Position numbers and translations under genes: made by a program. A stretch of DNA of 64,000 nt. It comes from [Clostridium] aerotolerans DSM 5434. Its GTDB lineage: Bacteria > Bacillota > Clostridia > Lachnospirales > Lachnospiraceae. The notes beneath the pieces were generated by a model. The model was not told the DNA's origin. It worked only from the letters and a program-made list of their open reading frames with translations, and did not search any database. Within the stretch, counting starts at the first letter, position 1. The number at the start of each line of letters is the position of its first letter. The stretch spans positions 532,151 to 596,150 of the forward strand of contig NZ_JHWJ01000001.1 of NCBI RefSeq assembly GCF_000687555.1, read 5' to 3'. Shown in pieces: positions 34,462-43,610 of this stretch.

Positions 34462-35379
34462 GTGGCTAAGTATATAATTAAGCGAATCGCTATGGCGATT
34501 GTAACAATCTTTGCAGTTGCAACGGTTACATTCTTTGTCATGAATATGGTCCCAGGCGCTCCCTTCATGTCTGAGAAAGCAATCAGCCCACAGGCTCAGG
34601 CCGCATTAAATGAAAAATATGGCCTTGATAAACCGTTAAGTGAACAGTACATCACCTATATGTCAGATCTTCTTCATGGAGATTTGGGATTAAGCGTTAA
34701 GCAGCGTGGACGTACTGTTAATATGATTATTGCAACAAAGTTCCCGGTATCTGCTAAAATTGGCGGTATGGCTATTCTGACCGCTGTTCTTATTGGTGTT
34801 CCTCTTGGAAGTATTGCAGCTTTTAAGCGTGGAACTCCTGTCGATAATGTAATCATTATATTCAGTACCTGCGGCATTGCCGTTCCTAGCTTCGTGGTTT
34901 GTACCGTTCTCATGTATGTACTAAGTTTGAAACTGGGGCTCTTGCCCACGTTTGGACTTACCTCGTGGAAAAACTATATCATGCCGGTAATGGCTCTTTC
35001 CTTTTATCCGTCATCCTATATTGCACGCCTCATGCGTTCCTCCATGCTTGATGTCATGGGACAGGATTATATGAGAACTGCCCGTGCAAAAGGTCTTTCC
35101 CAGCTGGTCAGCATCTTTAAGCATGCACTTCGTAATGCGATTCTTCCGGTTGTTACATATTTAGGACCGCTTTTGGCCTATACCGTAACAGGAAGTTTTA
35201 TTGTTGAGAAAATATTTACCATCCCTGGCTTAGGATCTGAGTTTATTGGTTCGATTACTGGTCGTGATTATCCTCTTATTATGGGTACCACTATTTTCCT
35301 TGCTACTTTGATGGTTATCATGAACGTGCTGGTCGACGTTGCTTATAAATTCATTGACCCACGTATTAATCTGAAATAA
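34462..35379 (+). CDS. oppB: Oligopeptide ABC transporter permease OppB
   Basis: This 305-residue permease probably starts at GTG 34462, which has AAAGGAG nine bases before it and gives the normal N terminus AKYIIKRIAMAIVTIFAVAT. About six membrane helices are present. The EAA-like loop QDYMRTARAKGLSQLVSIFK lies near residue 205. The tail LVDVAYKFIDPRINLK matches OppB/DppB. The longer frame from 34414 has no ribosome binding site and an atypical start. It heads a complete oppBCDF set located between tsf and pyrH. Confidence 0.93.
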   Translation: MAKYIIKRIAMAIVTIFAVATVTFFVMNMVPGAPFMSEKAISPQAQAALNEKYGLDKPLSEQYITYMSDLLHGDLGLSVKQRGRTVNMIIATKFPVSAKIGGMAILTAVLIGVPLGSIAAFKRGTPVDNVIIIFSTCGIAVPSFVVCTVLMYVLSLKLGLLPTFGLTSWKNYIMPVMALSFYPSSYIARLMRSSMLDVMGQDYMRTARAKGLSQLVSIFKHALRNAILPVVTYLGPLLAYTVTGSFIVEKIFTIPGLGSEFIGSITGRDYPLIMGTTIFLATLMVIMNVLVDVAYKFIDPRINLK

Positions 35380-35396
35380 TAGAAAGGAGAAAGAGG

Positions 35397-36437
35397 ATGC
35401 CAAAGAATAAAATGTCATTACAGCTTAATGTGGAAGACTTTCTCCCTGCAAGCGATGCGGAAAAAGAAAGCTTAACAGTCATGCGGAAAAGTGTCGGATT
35501 CTGGAAGGATGGAATCAGACGTTTAAAAAAGAACAAAATCGCTATGATCAGTGTTTTTGTTATCATATTAGTATTCATTCTGTCATTTGCTGTACCGCAG
35601 TTTTATCCATACAGCTATGAGCAGCAGATAAGGGGAAGTGAAAATCTTGCCCCCATGCAGTATTCCCAGAAGGAATTACAGGCAATTGATGCAGGAGAGA
35701 GTGTATTCCCTCACGTTTTGGGAACCGATAATCTTGGTAGAGATTATGCAGTCCGTGTTATGATGGGAAGCCGTGTTTCTCTGATCGTAGGTTTGGTTGC
35801 TTCCTGTATTATCCTTATGATTGGATCTCTTTACGGTTCCATCGCCGGTTTCTTTGGAGGCTGGGTGGATATGATTATGATGCGTATTGTGGATATGATT
35901 TATACAGTTCCAGATATATTAATCATTGTACTGCTATCGGTGGCATTTGACCAACCCCTGAAAGCTTTGGCGCAGAAGCCGGGATTTCAGTGGATTCAGG
36001 TCATCGGTGTAAACTTAATCAGTATCTTTGTGGTTTTCGCACTTCTTTACTGGGTAGGTATGGCACGTATCGTAAGAAGCCAGATTCTTATTTTAAAGGA
36101 GCAGGAGTATGTAACGGCAGCAAGAGCTCTCGGAGCTTCCAGCGGTCATATCATTAAAAAGCACCTTCTTACCAACTGTATCGGTACTTTGATCGTTACA
36201 ACAACTCTGCAGATTCCGTCTTCTATTTTTACGGAAAGCTTTTTAAGCTTCCTTGGTCTTGGTGTTGCTGCACCTATGCCATCTCTCGGAAGCCTTGCAA
36301 GTGCTGCCTTAAACGGACTTCAGAGCTATCCTCACCGTTTGTTTGCGCCTGCAATCATGATTTCAGTCATTATTTTAAGTTTCAATCTCTTAGGTGACGG
36401 CCTTCGTGATGCATTTGACCCGAAACTGAAAGATTAA
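35397..36437 (+). CDS. oppC: Oligopeptide ABC transporter permease OppC
   Basis: This 346-residue permease has a long cytoplasmic N terminus, a first membrane segment near residue 45 and the OppC-type loop KEQEYVTAARALGASSGHII. HVLGTDNLGRDYAVRVMMGS and LLGDGLRDAFDPKLKD are family signatures. It follows oppB by 17 bases with GAAAGGAG upstream. Confidence 0.94.
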   Translation: MPKNKMSLQLNVEDFLPASDAEKESLTVMRKSVGFWKDGIRRLKKNKIAMISVFVIILVFILSFAVPQFYPYSYEQQIRGSENLAPMQYSQKELQAIDAGESVFPHVLGTDNLGRDYAVRVMMGSRVSLIVGLVASCIILMIGSLYGSIAGFFGGWVDMIMMRIVDMIYTVPDILIIVLLSVAFDQPLKALAQKPGFQWIQVIGVNLISIFVVFALLYWVGMARIVRSQILILKEQEYVTAARALGASSGHIIKKHLLTNCIGTLIVTTTLQIPSSIFTESFLSFLGLGVAAPMPSLGSLASAALNGLQSYPHRLFAPAIMISVIILSFNLLGDGLRDAFDPKLKD

Positions 36438-36452
36438 AGGAGGAGAGAACTG

Positions 36453-37463
36453 ATGAGTGAGTATTTAGTTAATATTGAAAATGAACGTCTTTCTTTCTTT
36501 ACTCCGGCAGGGGAAGTTAAGGCTTTAAATAATGTGTCCCTTCATTTACGTGAAGGAGAAGTTCTTGGTATCGTAGGTGAGTCAGGTTCCGGTAAATCTG
36601 TTACTGCATACAGCTTAATGGGACTTACCGCTTATCCAGGACGTCTGATCGGAGGATCTCTTCAGTTCAACGGTCATCAGATTGACAAGATGACAGAGAA
36701 GGAAATGAGAAAAATCAGAGGGAATGAGATCTCTATTATTTTCCAGGATCCTATGACCAGCTTAAATCCTGTATATACCATAGGAAATCAGATCTGTGAA
36801 GTAATCATGCTTCATACAGATAAGAATAAAGCTCAGGCCAATGAGCGTGCAAAAGAATTATTGACTCTGGTTGGTATCAATGAGCCGGAAAAACGCTTAA
36901 AGCAGTATCCACACGAATTATCTGGTGGTATGCGTCAGCGTGTTATGATTGCCATTGCATTGGCATGTGAACCAAAGCTTCTGATTGCTGATGAACCGAC
37001 AACCGCTCTTGACGTGACCATTCAGGCTCAGATTCTGGAACTGATGATGGAATTAAAAGAAAAGCTTGGTATGGCTATTATTATGATTACCCATGACCTT
37101 GGTGTGGTTGCTAATATGTGTGACCGTATTGCGGTTATGTATGCTGGAAAAGTAATAGAGTATGGCGACGCCAACGATATTTTCTATAATCCAAGCCACG
37201 AATATACAAAAGGTCTGATTCGAAGCATTCCTAAGCTGACAGAAAAAGAGCACAGCAAGCTTGTGCCCATTGAAGGAAGCCCTGTGGATATGTTGAATCC
37301 ACCTGCTGGCTGTCCTTTTGCGCCAAGATGCAGAGCTTGTATTAAGATCTGTCTGCGTGAGATGCCGCCATATACGGATGTTTCAGATATACATTACAGT
37401 GCCTGCTGGCTGCTGCAGAAGCAGGAGTTTGAAAAACAACAGGCTCAGAAGGGAGATGCATGA
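36453..37463 (+). CDS. oppD: Oligopeptide ABC transporter ATP-binding protein OppD
   Basis: This 336-residue ATPase shows Walker A GESGSGKSVTAYS, signature LSGGMRQRVMIAIAL and Walker B LLIADEPTTALD. The C-terminal oligopeptide-transporter extension contains the cysteine cluster CPFAPRCRACIKIC, known to bind a 4Fe-4S cluster in related proteins. It pairs with OppF to power peptide import. AAAGGAGG precedes the ATG, and the stop overlaps the oppF start. Confidence 0.95.
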   Translation: MSEYLVNIENERLSFFTPAGEVKALNNVSLHLREGEVLGIVGESGSGKSVTAYSLMGLTAYPGRLIGGSLQFNGHQIDKMTEKEMRKIRGNEISIIFQDPMTSLNPVYTIGNQICEVIMLHTDKNKAQANERAKELLTLVGINEPEKRLKQYPHELSGGMRQRVMIAIALACEPKLLIADEPTTALDVTIQAQILELMMELKEKLGMAIIMITHDLGVVANMCDRIAVMYAGKVIEYGDANDIFYNPSHEYTKGLIRSIPKLTEKEHSKLVPIEGSPVDMLNPPAGCPFAPRCRACIKICLREMPPYTDVSDIHYSACWLLQKQEFEKQQAQKGDA

Positions 37464-38440
37464 TGGACAATAAGAATCTTGTAGAAGTTCAGAATTTACA
37501 GCAGTATTTCCCGGTTGCCGGTGGCAAAATGTTTGAGAAAAAAGTTGTAAAAGCTGTTGATAACGTATCCTTTGGAATTAAAAAGGGAGAAACACTTGGA
37601 CTTGTAGGTGAGTCTGGTTGTGGTAAGACCACTACTGGACGTACCCTGCTTCGTCTTCATGAGCCGACAGCCGGAAAGATCCTTTTTGACGGAAAGGACA
37701 TAACAAAAGTAAATATGCTTCCTTACCGCCGGAAGATGCAGATCGTATTCCAGGATCCTTATGCCAGTCTGGATCCCCGTATGACAGTAGGTGATATTAT
37801 TGGTGAGGCCATTGACATTCATCGTCTGGCTGCCAATAAAAAAGACCGTCAGGAACAGATTATCTCTGTTCTCTCTACCGTAGGCCTTAACTCAGAGCAT
37901 GCGAACCGTTATCCCCACGAGTTTTCCGGCGGACAGCGTCAGCGTGTTGGTATTGCAAGAGCCCTGGCAGTAGACCCTCAGTTTATCGTCTGTGATGAGC
38001 CTGTATCTGCTTTGGACGTATCCATTCAGGCTCAGGTTGTTAACATGTTCGAACAGCTTCAGGAGGAGCGTGGACTTACTTATTTATTCATTGCCCATGA
38101 CCTTTCTATCGTAAAGCATATCTCTAACCGGATCGGTGTTATGTATCTCGGAAAGATGGTAGAGCTTGCGGACAGCTATGAGCTTACATTCCACAGCCTT
38201 CATCCGTATACAAAGAGCTTGATTTCTGCGATTCCTATTGCCGATCCTGAGCTCAGCAGAAAATCCAATCGAATTGTATTGGAAGGAGATGTGCCAAGCC
38301 CTGTAAATCCCCCATCTGGATGCCGATTCAGAACACGCTGCCCTTATGCAGATGAACTCTGTGCGGCTCAGGAACCAGAATGGAAAGAGGTTACATCCGG
38401 TCATTATGCGGCTTGTCATCATTTAGATAAAGTGAACTAA
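37460..38440 (+). CDS. oppF: Oligopeptide ABC transporter ATP-binding protein OppF
   Basis: This 326-residue ATPase has Walker A GESGCGKTTTGRT, signature FSGGQRQRVGIARAL and Walker B FIVCDEPVSALD. It ends with the OppF-type CRFRTRCPYADELC cluster. Two ATGs in a row (37460 and 37463) are possible starts; overlap with oppD implies translational coupling. Confidence 0.95.
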   Translation: MMDNKNLVEVQNLQQYFPVAGGKMFEKKVVKAVDNVSFGIKKGETLGLVGESGCGKTTTGRTLLRLHEPTAGKILFDGKDITKVNMLPYRRKMQIVFQDPYASLDPRMTVGDIIGEAIDIHRLAANKKDRQEQIISVLSTVGLNSEHANRYPHEFSGGQRQRVGIARALAVDPQFIVCDEPVSALDVSIQAQVVNMFEQLQEERGLTYLFIAHDLSIVKHISNRIGVMYLGKMVELADSYELTFHSLHPYTKSLISAIPIADPELSRKSNRIVLEGDVPSPVNPPSGCRFRTRCPYADELCAAQEPEWKEVTSGHYAACHHLDKVN

Positions 38441-38447
38441 AAATTCA

Positions 38448-38476
38448 TTGCTATTTTCCCATAGTTATGATATGCT
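38448..38476 (+). promoter_or_regulatory. Candidate oppA1 promoter
   Basis: TTGCTA (38448-38453) and TATGCT (38471-38476) are 17 bases apart. The start of transcription would be about 38483, just before a strong hairpin. Confidence 0.5.
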
Positions 38477-38485
38477 AGAACATAA

Positions 38486-38523
38486 ATCAGCGCAGTAGCC
38501 GAGTAAAGTGTTACTGCGCTGAT
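38486..38523 (+). other. Perfect stem-loop upstream of oppA1
   Basis: ATCAGCGCAGTA (38486-38497) pairs perfectly with TACTGCGCTGAT (38512-38523) over a 14-base loop. No T run follows. If the promoter above is real the hairpin is at the extreme 5' end of the oppA1 message and could protect it. Otherwise it is an intercistronic hairpin after oppF. Confidence 0.7.
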
Positions 38524-38551
38524 AATGAATACTTTTATAGGAGGAAAAACT

Positions 38552-40243
38552 ATGAAAAAAATGTCACTTGTATTGGCTGCCGTTATGGCAACAGGCATGA
38601 TTCTTACCGCTTGTGGCGGAAGTAAATCTGCTCAGCCAACAACTGGTGCAGCTACCAGCGCAGCAAACGGAGAAACGACCGCACCAGCAGAAGGGAATTC
38701 CAAAGGGCTTGATCTTGCAGTTCAGATTGGACCAGATCCGGAGACAATCGATCCTGCTTTAAATAGTGCGGTTGATGGTGGAAACATGATTCTTCATGCA
38801 TTCGAGACATTGCTGTCTGTAGATTCTGAGAACAAGATCGTACCAGGTCAGGCAGAGTCTTTTGATGTATCTGAAGATGGATTAACTTATACCTTCCACC
38901 TTCGCAAAGGGTTAAAGTGGAGCGATGGCACACCTTTAACAGCAAATGATTTCGTTTACTCATGGAAGAGACTGGCTGATCCTAAAACAGCAGCACCATA
39001 TGCAGGAGATATGCTTGGTTATGTAAAGGGATATGATGAGGCAGCAGCAGGAAATCTTGATGCTCTTGGTCTTTCCGCACCAGATGAAAATACATTTGTA
39101 GTAGAATTATCTGCTCCTTGTGTATATTTCTCTAAACTTGTAACACATGGCTCCATGGTACCTGTTGAAAAGGCTACTGTAGAAGCCAATGGCGATCAGT
39201 GGACTTTAAAGCCAGAAACTTATGTTTCTAATGGTCCTTTAAAGATGATCGAGTGGGTTCCAGGATCTCACATTACATTCGCTAAGAATGAGAACTATTG
39301 GGATGCAGATAAGGTTACCTTAAATACTCTTAAGTTCGTTCTTATGGAAGACGGAAACGCTGCTTACAGTGCTTACCAGACAGGCGAAGTTTCCATGATC
39401 AAGACCGTTCCTACAGAAGAAGTTCCAGGTCTGAAAGGAAAAGAAGATTTCCATGTAGAACCTATCATGGGTACCTACTACCTTGATTTCCAGAACCAGA
39501 AAGAACCTTTCAACAATCCTGACGTTCGTATGGCATTAAGCCTTGCAATTGATAGAGATTATGTTGCTAACACAGTAATGCAGGGAACTTATATGCCTGC
39601 TACTAACTTTGTTGGACCTGGTATTTCTGATGCAGAGCCAGGAAGCTTCTTTGAAGATGAAACAAAAAAACTTAATGGCAAAGATTTCTTTGATTTAAAG
39701 AATCATGATGCAGATGTAGCAAAAGCAAAAGAACTTCTTGCAAAAGCTGGTTATCCAGATGGTCAGGGCTTCCCAACAATTGAATATATGATTAATGATT
39801 CCGGTTACCACAAACCAGTTGCTGAGTATTTACAGAGCTGCTGGAAAGAGGTACTTAACATTAATGTAGATATCAAAGTTGTTGAGTGGGCAACCTTCAC
39901 ACCAACCCGTCGTGCTGGTGATTATCAGGTAGCTCGTGATGGTTGGGTTTACGATTATGATGATCCTTCCAACATGCTCAACTTAATGATGGCATCAAGC
40001 GGTAACAACAATGCGAAGTACAGCAATCCAGAGCTTGATAAGCTGTTAAACGAAGCAAACACAACTGCAGATGAAAAAGAACATTACTCAAAGCTTCACG
40101 AAGCTGAGAATATGATTCTGAAGGATGCAGCAATTGCTCCAGTTGCTTATTACACTGATTTCTGGTTACAGAATCCGAAATTAAAAGGAACATGGCATTC
40201 TCCATACGGCTACTGGTTCTTCCAGTATGCTACTATGGACTAA
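38552..40243 (+). CDS. oppA: Oligopeptide-binding lipoprotein OppA, copy 1
   Basis: This 563-residue family-5 solute-binding protein has a signal peptide with lipobox LTAC and Cys21. The mature part shows the SBP_bac_5 signature region YTFHLRKGLKWSDGTPLTAN and SNGPLKMIEWVPGSHITFAK. Its start at 38552 follows AGGAGG; the frame from 38525 begins in the hairpin region. It captures peptides for OppBCDF. A close paralogue follows at 40461. Confidence 0.93.
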   Translation: MKKMSLVLAAVMATGMILTACGGSKSAQPTTGAATSAANGETTAPAEGNSKGLDLAVQIGPDPETIDPALNSAVDGGNMILHAFETLLSVDSENKIVPGQAESFDVSEDGLTYTFHLRKGLKWSDGTPLTANDFVYSWKRLADPKTAAPYAGDMLGYVKGYDEAAAGNLDALGLSAPDENTFVVELSAPCVYFSKLVTHGSMVPVEKATVEANGDQWTLKPETYVSNGPLKMIEWVPGSHITFAKNENYWDADKVTLNTLKFVLMEDGNAAYSAYQTGEVSMIKTVPTEEVPGLKGKEDFHVEPIMGTYYLDFQNQKEPFNNPDVRMALSLAIDRDYVANTVMQGTYMPATNFVGPGISDAEPGSFFEDETKKLNGKDFFDLKNHDADVAKAKELLAKAGYPDGQGFPTIEYMINDSGYHKPVAEYLQSCWKEVLNINVDIKVVEWATFTPTRRAGDYQVARDGWVYDYDDPSNMLNLMMASSGNNNAKYSNPELDKLLNEANTTADEKEHYSKLHEAENMILKDAAIAPVAYYTDFWLQNPKLKGTWHSPYGYWFFQYATMD

Positions 40244-40258
40244 GAATAAAAGTCTTAC

Positions 40259-40296
40259 AAAAAACAGTCAGGAAATATTTCCTGGCTGTTTTTTTG
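40259..40296 (+). terminator. oppA1 terminator
   Basis: AAACAGTCAGGAAA and TTTCCTGGCTGTTT form a long stem followed by seven Ts. It separates the two oppA genes transcriptionally. Confidence 0.9.
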
Positions 40297-40460
40297 TGCC
40301 TAAAATCTCAAGATTGATGGATGATTTTAGTGATAATTGAACAATTAAGTATATATTTTATTGATTTTATTATGCTTCTATGTTATTCTGTAAAAAATTG
40401 GTAAAACATTTAGTAATATTATGGGATGCCAATATTATGATATTTATAGGAGGATGAGCT

Positions 40461-42143
40461 ATGAAAAAGAAGTCACTTTTTTTAGTTGCGATTATGGTAT
40501 CCAGCCTTATTCTTTCTGCTTGCGGTGGGAATAAAGCGGCTGAACCATCAAAGGGCGCAACTACAGCAGCAAACGGGGAAACAACTGCTCCGAAGAGCGG
40601 AACTGCAGGTCTTGATCTCGCAGTACAGGTTGGACCTGACCCTGAAACCATTGATCCTGCCTTAAACAGTGCAGCTGACAGTGCCAACATGATTATGCAT
40701 GCCTTTGAAACACTGTTGATTGTAGACAAGGATAATAAGATTGTACCTGGACAGGCAGAATCTTATGAGGTGTCTGATGATGGGCTTACATATACCTTTC
40801 ATTTACGTGATGGTTTGAAGTGGAGTGATGGTACTCCTTTAACTGCAAACGACTTCGTTTTCTCCTGGAAACGGCTTTCAGATCCTAATGTTGCAGCTCC
40901 ATATGCTGAAGATATGTTAGGATACGTAAAGGGATATCAGGAGGCCGCAGCTGGAAATATCGACGCACTTGGCGTTTCCGCACCTGATGATAAGACCTTT
41001 GTTGTAGAGTTATCTGTTCCCTGTGTGTATTTTATAAAGATTGTAACTCATGCAACCATGGTTCCTGTACAGAAGGCTTCTGTAGAGGCCAATGGGGAGC
41101 AGTGGAGCTTAAAGCCAGAAACTTATATTTCCAATGGTCCTTTAAAGATGATTGAGTGGGTTCCAGGTTCCCATGTCACCTTTACAAAGAATGAAAATTA
41201 CTGGAATGCAGATAAAGTTACTATTAATACTTTAAAATTTGTTTTAATGGAAGATGCGAATGCAGCGTACAGTGCATACCGAACTGGAGAAGTCGCTATG
41301 ATTAAGGATGTTCCTACAGAGGAAATTCCTTCTCTTCAGGGCAATGAGGAGTTTCATGTAGCGCCTAACGTTGGAGTTTCTTATTTAGATTTTAATAATC
41401 AGAAAGAGCCTTTTACAAATCCGGATGTCCGCAAAGCTCTGAGTCTGGCCATTGACCGGGATTATGTATCAAATACAGTCATGCAGGGAATCGGTGCTCC
41501 TGCAGGAAACTTTGTACCTCAAGGTGTCAGTGATGCTGAAAGCGGAACTTATTTTGAGGATGTAACCAGAAAAAATAACGGCGGAGATTTCTTTAATATT
41601 AAAAATCATGAAGAAGATTTAAAAAAGGCTAAGGAGCTTCTTGCAAAAGCTGGATATCCTGATGGAAAGGGATTTCCGGTAGTTGAATATATGACCAATG
41701 ATGCAGGTCATAACAAAGCAGTGGCAGAGTATTTACAGAACTGCTGGAAGGAACTTGGCGTTAACATGGATATTAAAATCGTGGAATGGGGAACCTTTGC
41801 ACCAACCCGTCGTGCAGGAGATTATCTCACAGCACGGGATGCATGGAGCCTTGATTATGATGATCCTTCCAATCTGCTGAACTTATTGAAATCAACAAGT
41901 GGTAACAATAGTGCTCAGTATAAGAACCCTGAACTTGATAAGCTGTTAGATGAAGCCAATGCTACTCTCGATGTGAAAGAGCATTATGCAAAACTTCATG
42001 AGGCAGAGAATATGATTCTTGAAGATGCAGCCATTGCTCCGCTTAACTACAGAAATGAATTCTGGTTACAGAATACAAAGTTAAAAGGAACCTGGTATTC
42101 TCCATTTGGTTACTGGTTCTTCCAGTATGCCACCATGGAATAA
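40461..42143 (+). CDS. oppA: Oligopeptide-binding lipoprotein OppA, copy 2
   Basis: This 560-residue protein is clearly a tandem duplicate of the gene at 38552: the same lipobox position (LSAC, Cys21), long stretches of identity such as IEWVPGSH, and the same C terminus GYWFFQYATM. Differences are concentrated in loops (for example MQGIGAPAGNFVPQGVSDAE against MQGTYMPATNFVGPGISDAE), suggesting changed peptide preference. AGGAGG precedes the ATG. It has its own terminator and a leader region, so it may be expressed independently. Confidence 0.93.
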   Translation: MKKKSLFLVAIMVSSLILSACGGNKAAEPSKGATTAANGETTAPKSGTAGLDLAVQVGPDPETIDPALNSAADSANMIMHAFETLLIVDKDNKIVPGQAESYEVSDDGLTYTFHLRDGLKWSDGTPLTANDFVFSWKRLSDPNVAAPYAEDMLGYVKGYQEAAAGNIDALGVSAPDDKTFVVELSVPCVYFIKIVTHATMVPVQKASVEANGEQWSLKPETYISNGPLKMIEWVPGSHVTFTKNENYWNADKVTINTLKFVLMEDANAAYSAYRTGEVAMIKDVPTEEIPSLQGNEEFHVAPNVGVSYLDFNNQKEPFTNPDVRKALSLAIDRDYVSNTVMQGIGAPAGNFVPQGVSDAESGTYFEDVTRKNNGGDFFNIKNHEEDLKKAKELLAKAGYPDGKGFPVVEYMTNDAGHNKAVAEYLQNCWKELGVNMDIKIVEWGTFAPTRRAGDYLTARDAWSLDYDDPSNLLNLLKSTSGNNSAQYKNPELDKLLDEANATLDVKEHYAKLHEAENMILEDAAIAPLNYRNEFWLQNTKLKGTWYSPFGYWFFQYATME

Positions 42144-42166
42144 GAGGAAAAACCTGATATGAGATG

Positions 42167-42193
42167 CCCGGGAATTTATTTCCCGGGTTTTTT
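42167..42193 (+). terminator. oppA2 terminator
   Basis: CCCGGGAA and TTCCCGGG arms are followed by TTTTTTG. Confidence 0.9.
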
Positions 42194-42208
42194 GCGGGGA
42201 AATACCTC

Positions 42209-42237
42209 TTTCCAACCTTCTAAAAGTATGCTATAAT
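42209..42237 (+). promoter_or_regulatory. pyrH operon promoter
   Basis: TTTCCA (42209-42214) and TATAAT (42232-42237) are 17 bases apart, 39 bases before pyrH. Confidence 0.7.
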
Positions 42238-42275
42238 CTTTTAAGACAATACAAAAGTACAGGAGAGTTAAGGTT

Positions 42276-42977
42276 ATGAATCCAAGACGTGTATTATTAA
42301 AACTCAGCGGTGAGGCTCTTGCCGGAGCAGAGAAGACCGGCTATGATGAGGCTACGGTGAAAGAAGTTGCACGGCAGGTTAAGATATCCGTTGATGCAGG
42401 CGTTCAGGTGGGCATTGTTATTGGCGGAGGGAACTTCTGGAGAGGAAGAACCAGTAATGCCATTGACAGAACGAAGGCAGACCAGATCGGAATGCTGGCT
42501 ACTATCATGAACTGTATTTATGTTTCGGAGATTTTCCGGAATGAAGGAATGGGCGCTGAGATTTTGACACCTTTTTCATGTGGTTCCATGACAGAGCTTT
42601 TTTCCAAAGACAGAGCCAATAAGTACTTTGCTGAGGGTAAGGTAGTATTCTTTGCCGGCGGAACCGGTCATCCTTATTTCTCTACGGATACTGGAATTGC
42701 ATTGCGTGCGATTGAGATGGATGCAGACTGTATTCTTCTGGCTAAGGCCATAGATGGCGTATATGACAGCGATCCTAAGATCAATCCCAATGCTGTAAAG
42801 TATGATAAGATTACAATTCAGGAAGTAATAGATAAGCAGCTTGGAGTCATTGATCTGACTGCTTCCATTATGTGTATGGAAAATAAGATGCCGCTTGCGG
42901 TATTCAGCTTGAATGAAAAAGATGGCATTGCCAATGCCATGCAAGGAAAAATAAACGGTACGATTGTTACCGCATAA
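42276..42977 (+). CDS. pyrH: UMP kinase
   Basis: This 233-residue hexameric UMP kinase phosphorylates UMP to UDP. The amino-acid-kinase N terminus RVLLKLSGEALAG, the GIVIGGGNFWRGR loop and FFAGGTGHPYFSTDTGIALR are family hallmarks. AGGAGAG precedes the ATG. It heads the pyrH-frr-uppS-cdsA-dxr-rseP-ispG-polC operon. Confidence 0.96.
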   Translation: MNPRRVLLKLSGEALAGAEKTGYDEATVKEVARQVKISVDAGVQVGIVIGGGNFWRGRTSNAIDRTKADQIGMLATIMNCIYVSEIFRNEGMGAEILTPFSCGSMTELFSKDRANKYFAEGKVVFFAGGTGHPYFSTDTGIALRAIEMDADCILLAKAIDGVYDSDPKINPNAVKYDKITIQEVIDKQLGVIDLTASIMCMENKMPLAVFSLNEKDGIANAMQGKINGTIVTA

Positions 42978-42990
42978 CCAGGAGGACGAT

Positions 42991-43545
42991 ATGCAGGAAA
43001 TTTTACAGGTTTACGACGAGAAGATGAATAAGACATTAAAAGCACTGGAGAATGATTTTATGGCCATTCGTGCTGGACGTGCCAATCCTCATGTGTTGGA
43101 CAAAATCAGAGTGGATTACTACGGTACGCCAACTCCCCTTCAGCAGGTTGGTAATGTTACCATTCCTGAAGCACGCATGATCATAATTCAGCCGTGGGAA
43201 AAGAGCTTGTTAAAGGCCATTGAAAAAGCAATCCTTACTTCTGATTTAGGCATTAATCCTACAAACGATGGAAACGTAATCCGTCTTGTATTCCCAGAGC
43301 TTACCGAGGAACGCAGAAAAGAGCTGGTGAAGGATGTGAAAAAGAAGGGTGAGAATGCTAAGATTGCTATTCGCAATATCCGTCGCGATGCCAATGATGC
43401 GTTTAAGAAGCAGTTAAAGGCAGAGGAGATTTCTGAGGATGAGCAGGCTGATGCAGAAGATAAAATCCAGAAGTTAACAGATAAGATGGTCGCACAGATC
43501 GATAAAGCGATTGAAGAGAAGTCAAAAGATCTTCTTACGGTATAA
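42991..43545 (+). CDS. frr: Ribosome recycling factor
   Basis: This 184-residue factor releases ribosomes after termination together with EF-G. FMAIRAGRANPHVLDKIRVD and YYGTPTPLQQVGNVTIPEAR are diagnostic, as is the C-terminal coiled-coil helix. The ATG at 42991 follows AGGAGG; the frame from 42964 overlaps pyrH without a ribosome binding site. Confidence 0.96.
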   Translation: MQEILQVYDEKMNKTLKALENDFMAIRAGRANPHVLDKIRVDYYGTPTPLQQVGNVTIPEARMIIIQPWEKSLLKAIEKAILTSDLGINPTNDGNVIRLVFPELTEERRKELVKDVKKKGENAKIAIRNIRRDANDAFKKQLKAEEISEDEQADAEDKIQKLTDKMVAQIDKAIEEKSKDLLTV

Positions 43546-43552
43546 AATTTTG

Positions 43553-43586
43553 AACAGGGGGGCAGGCTTTTTGCCTGTCCTGTTTT
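43553..43586 (+). terminator. Weak attenuator-like hairpin between frr and uppS
   Basis: AACAGGGGGGCAGGC pairs imperfectly with GCCTGTCCTGTTTTG. The short T tract suggests partial termination inside the operon. Confidence 0.5.
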
Positions 43587-43610
43587 GTGTTTTATAAGGA
43601 GTGGTTTAAT

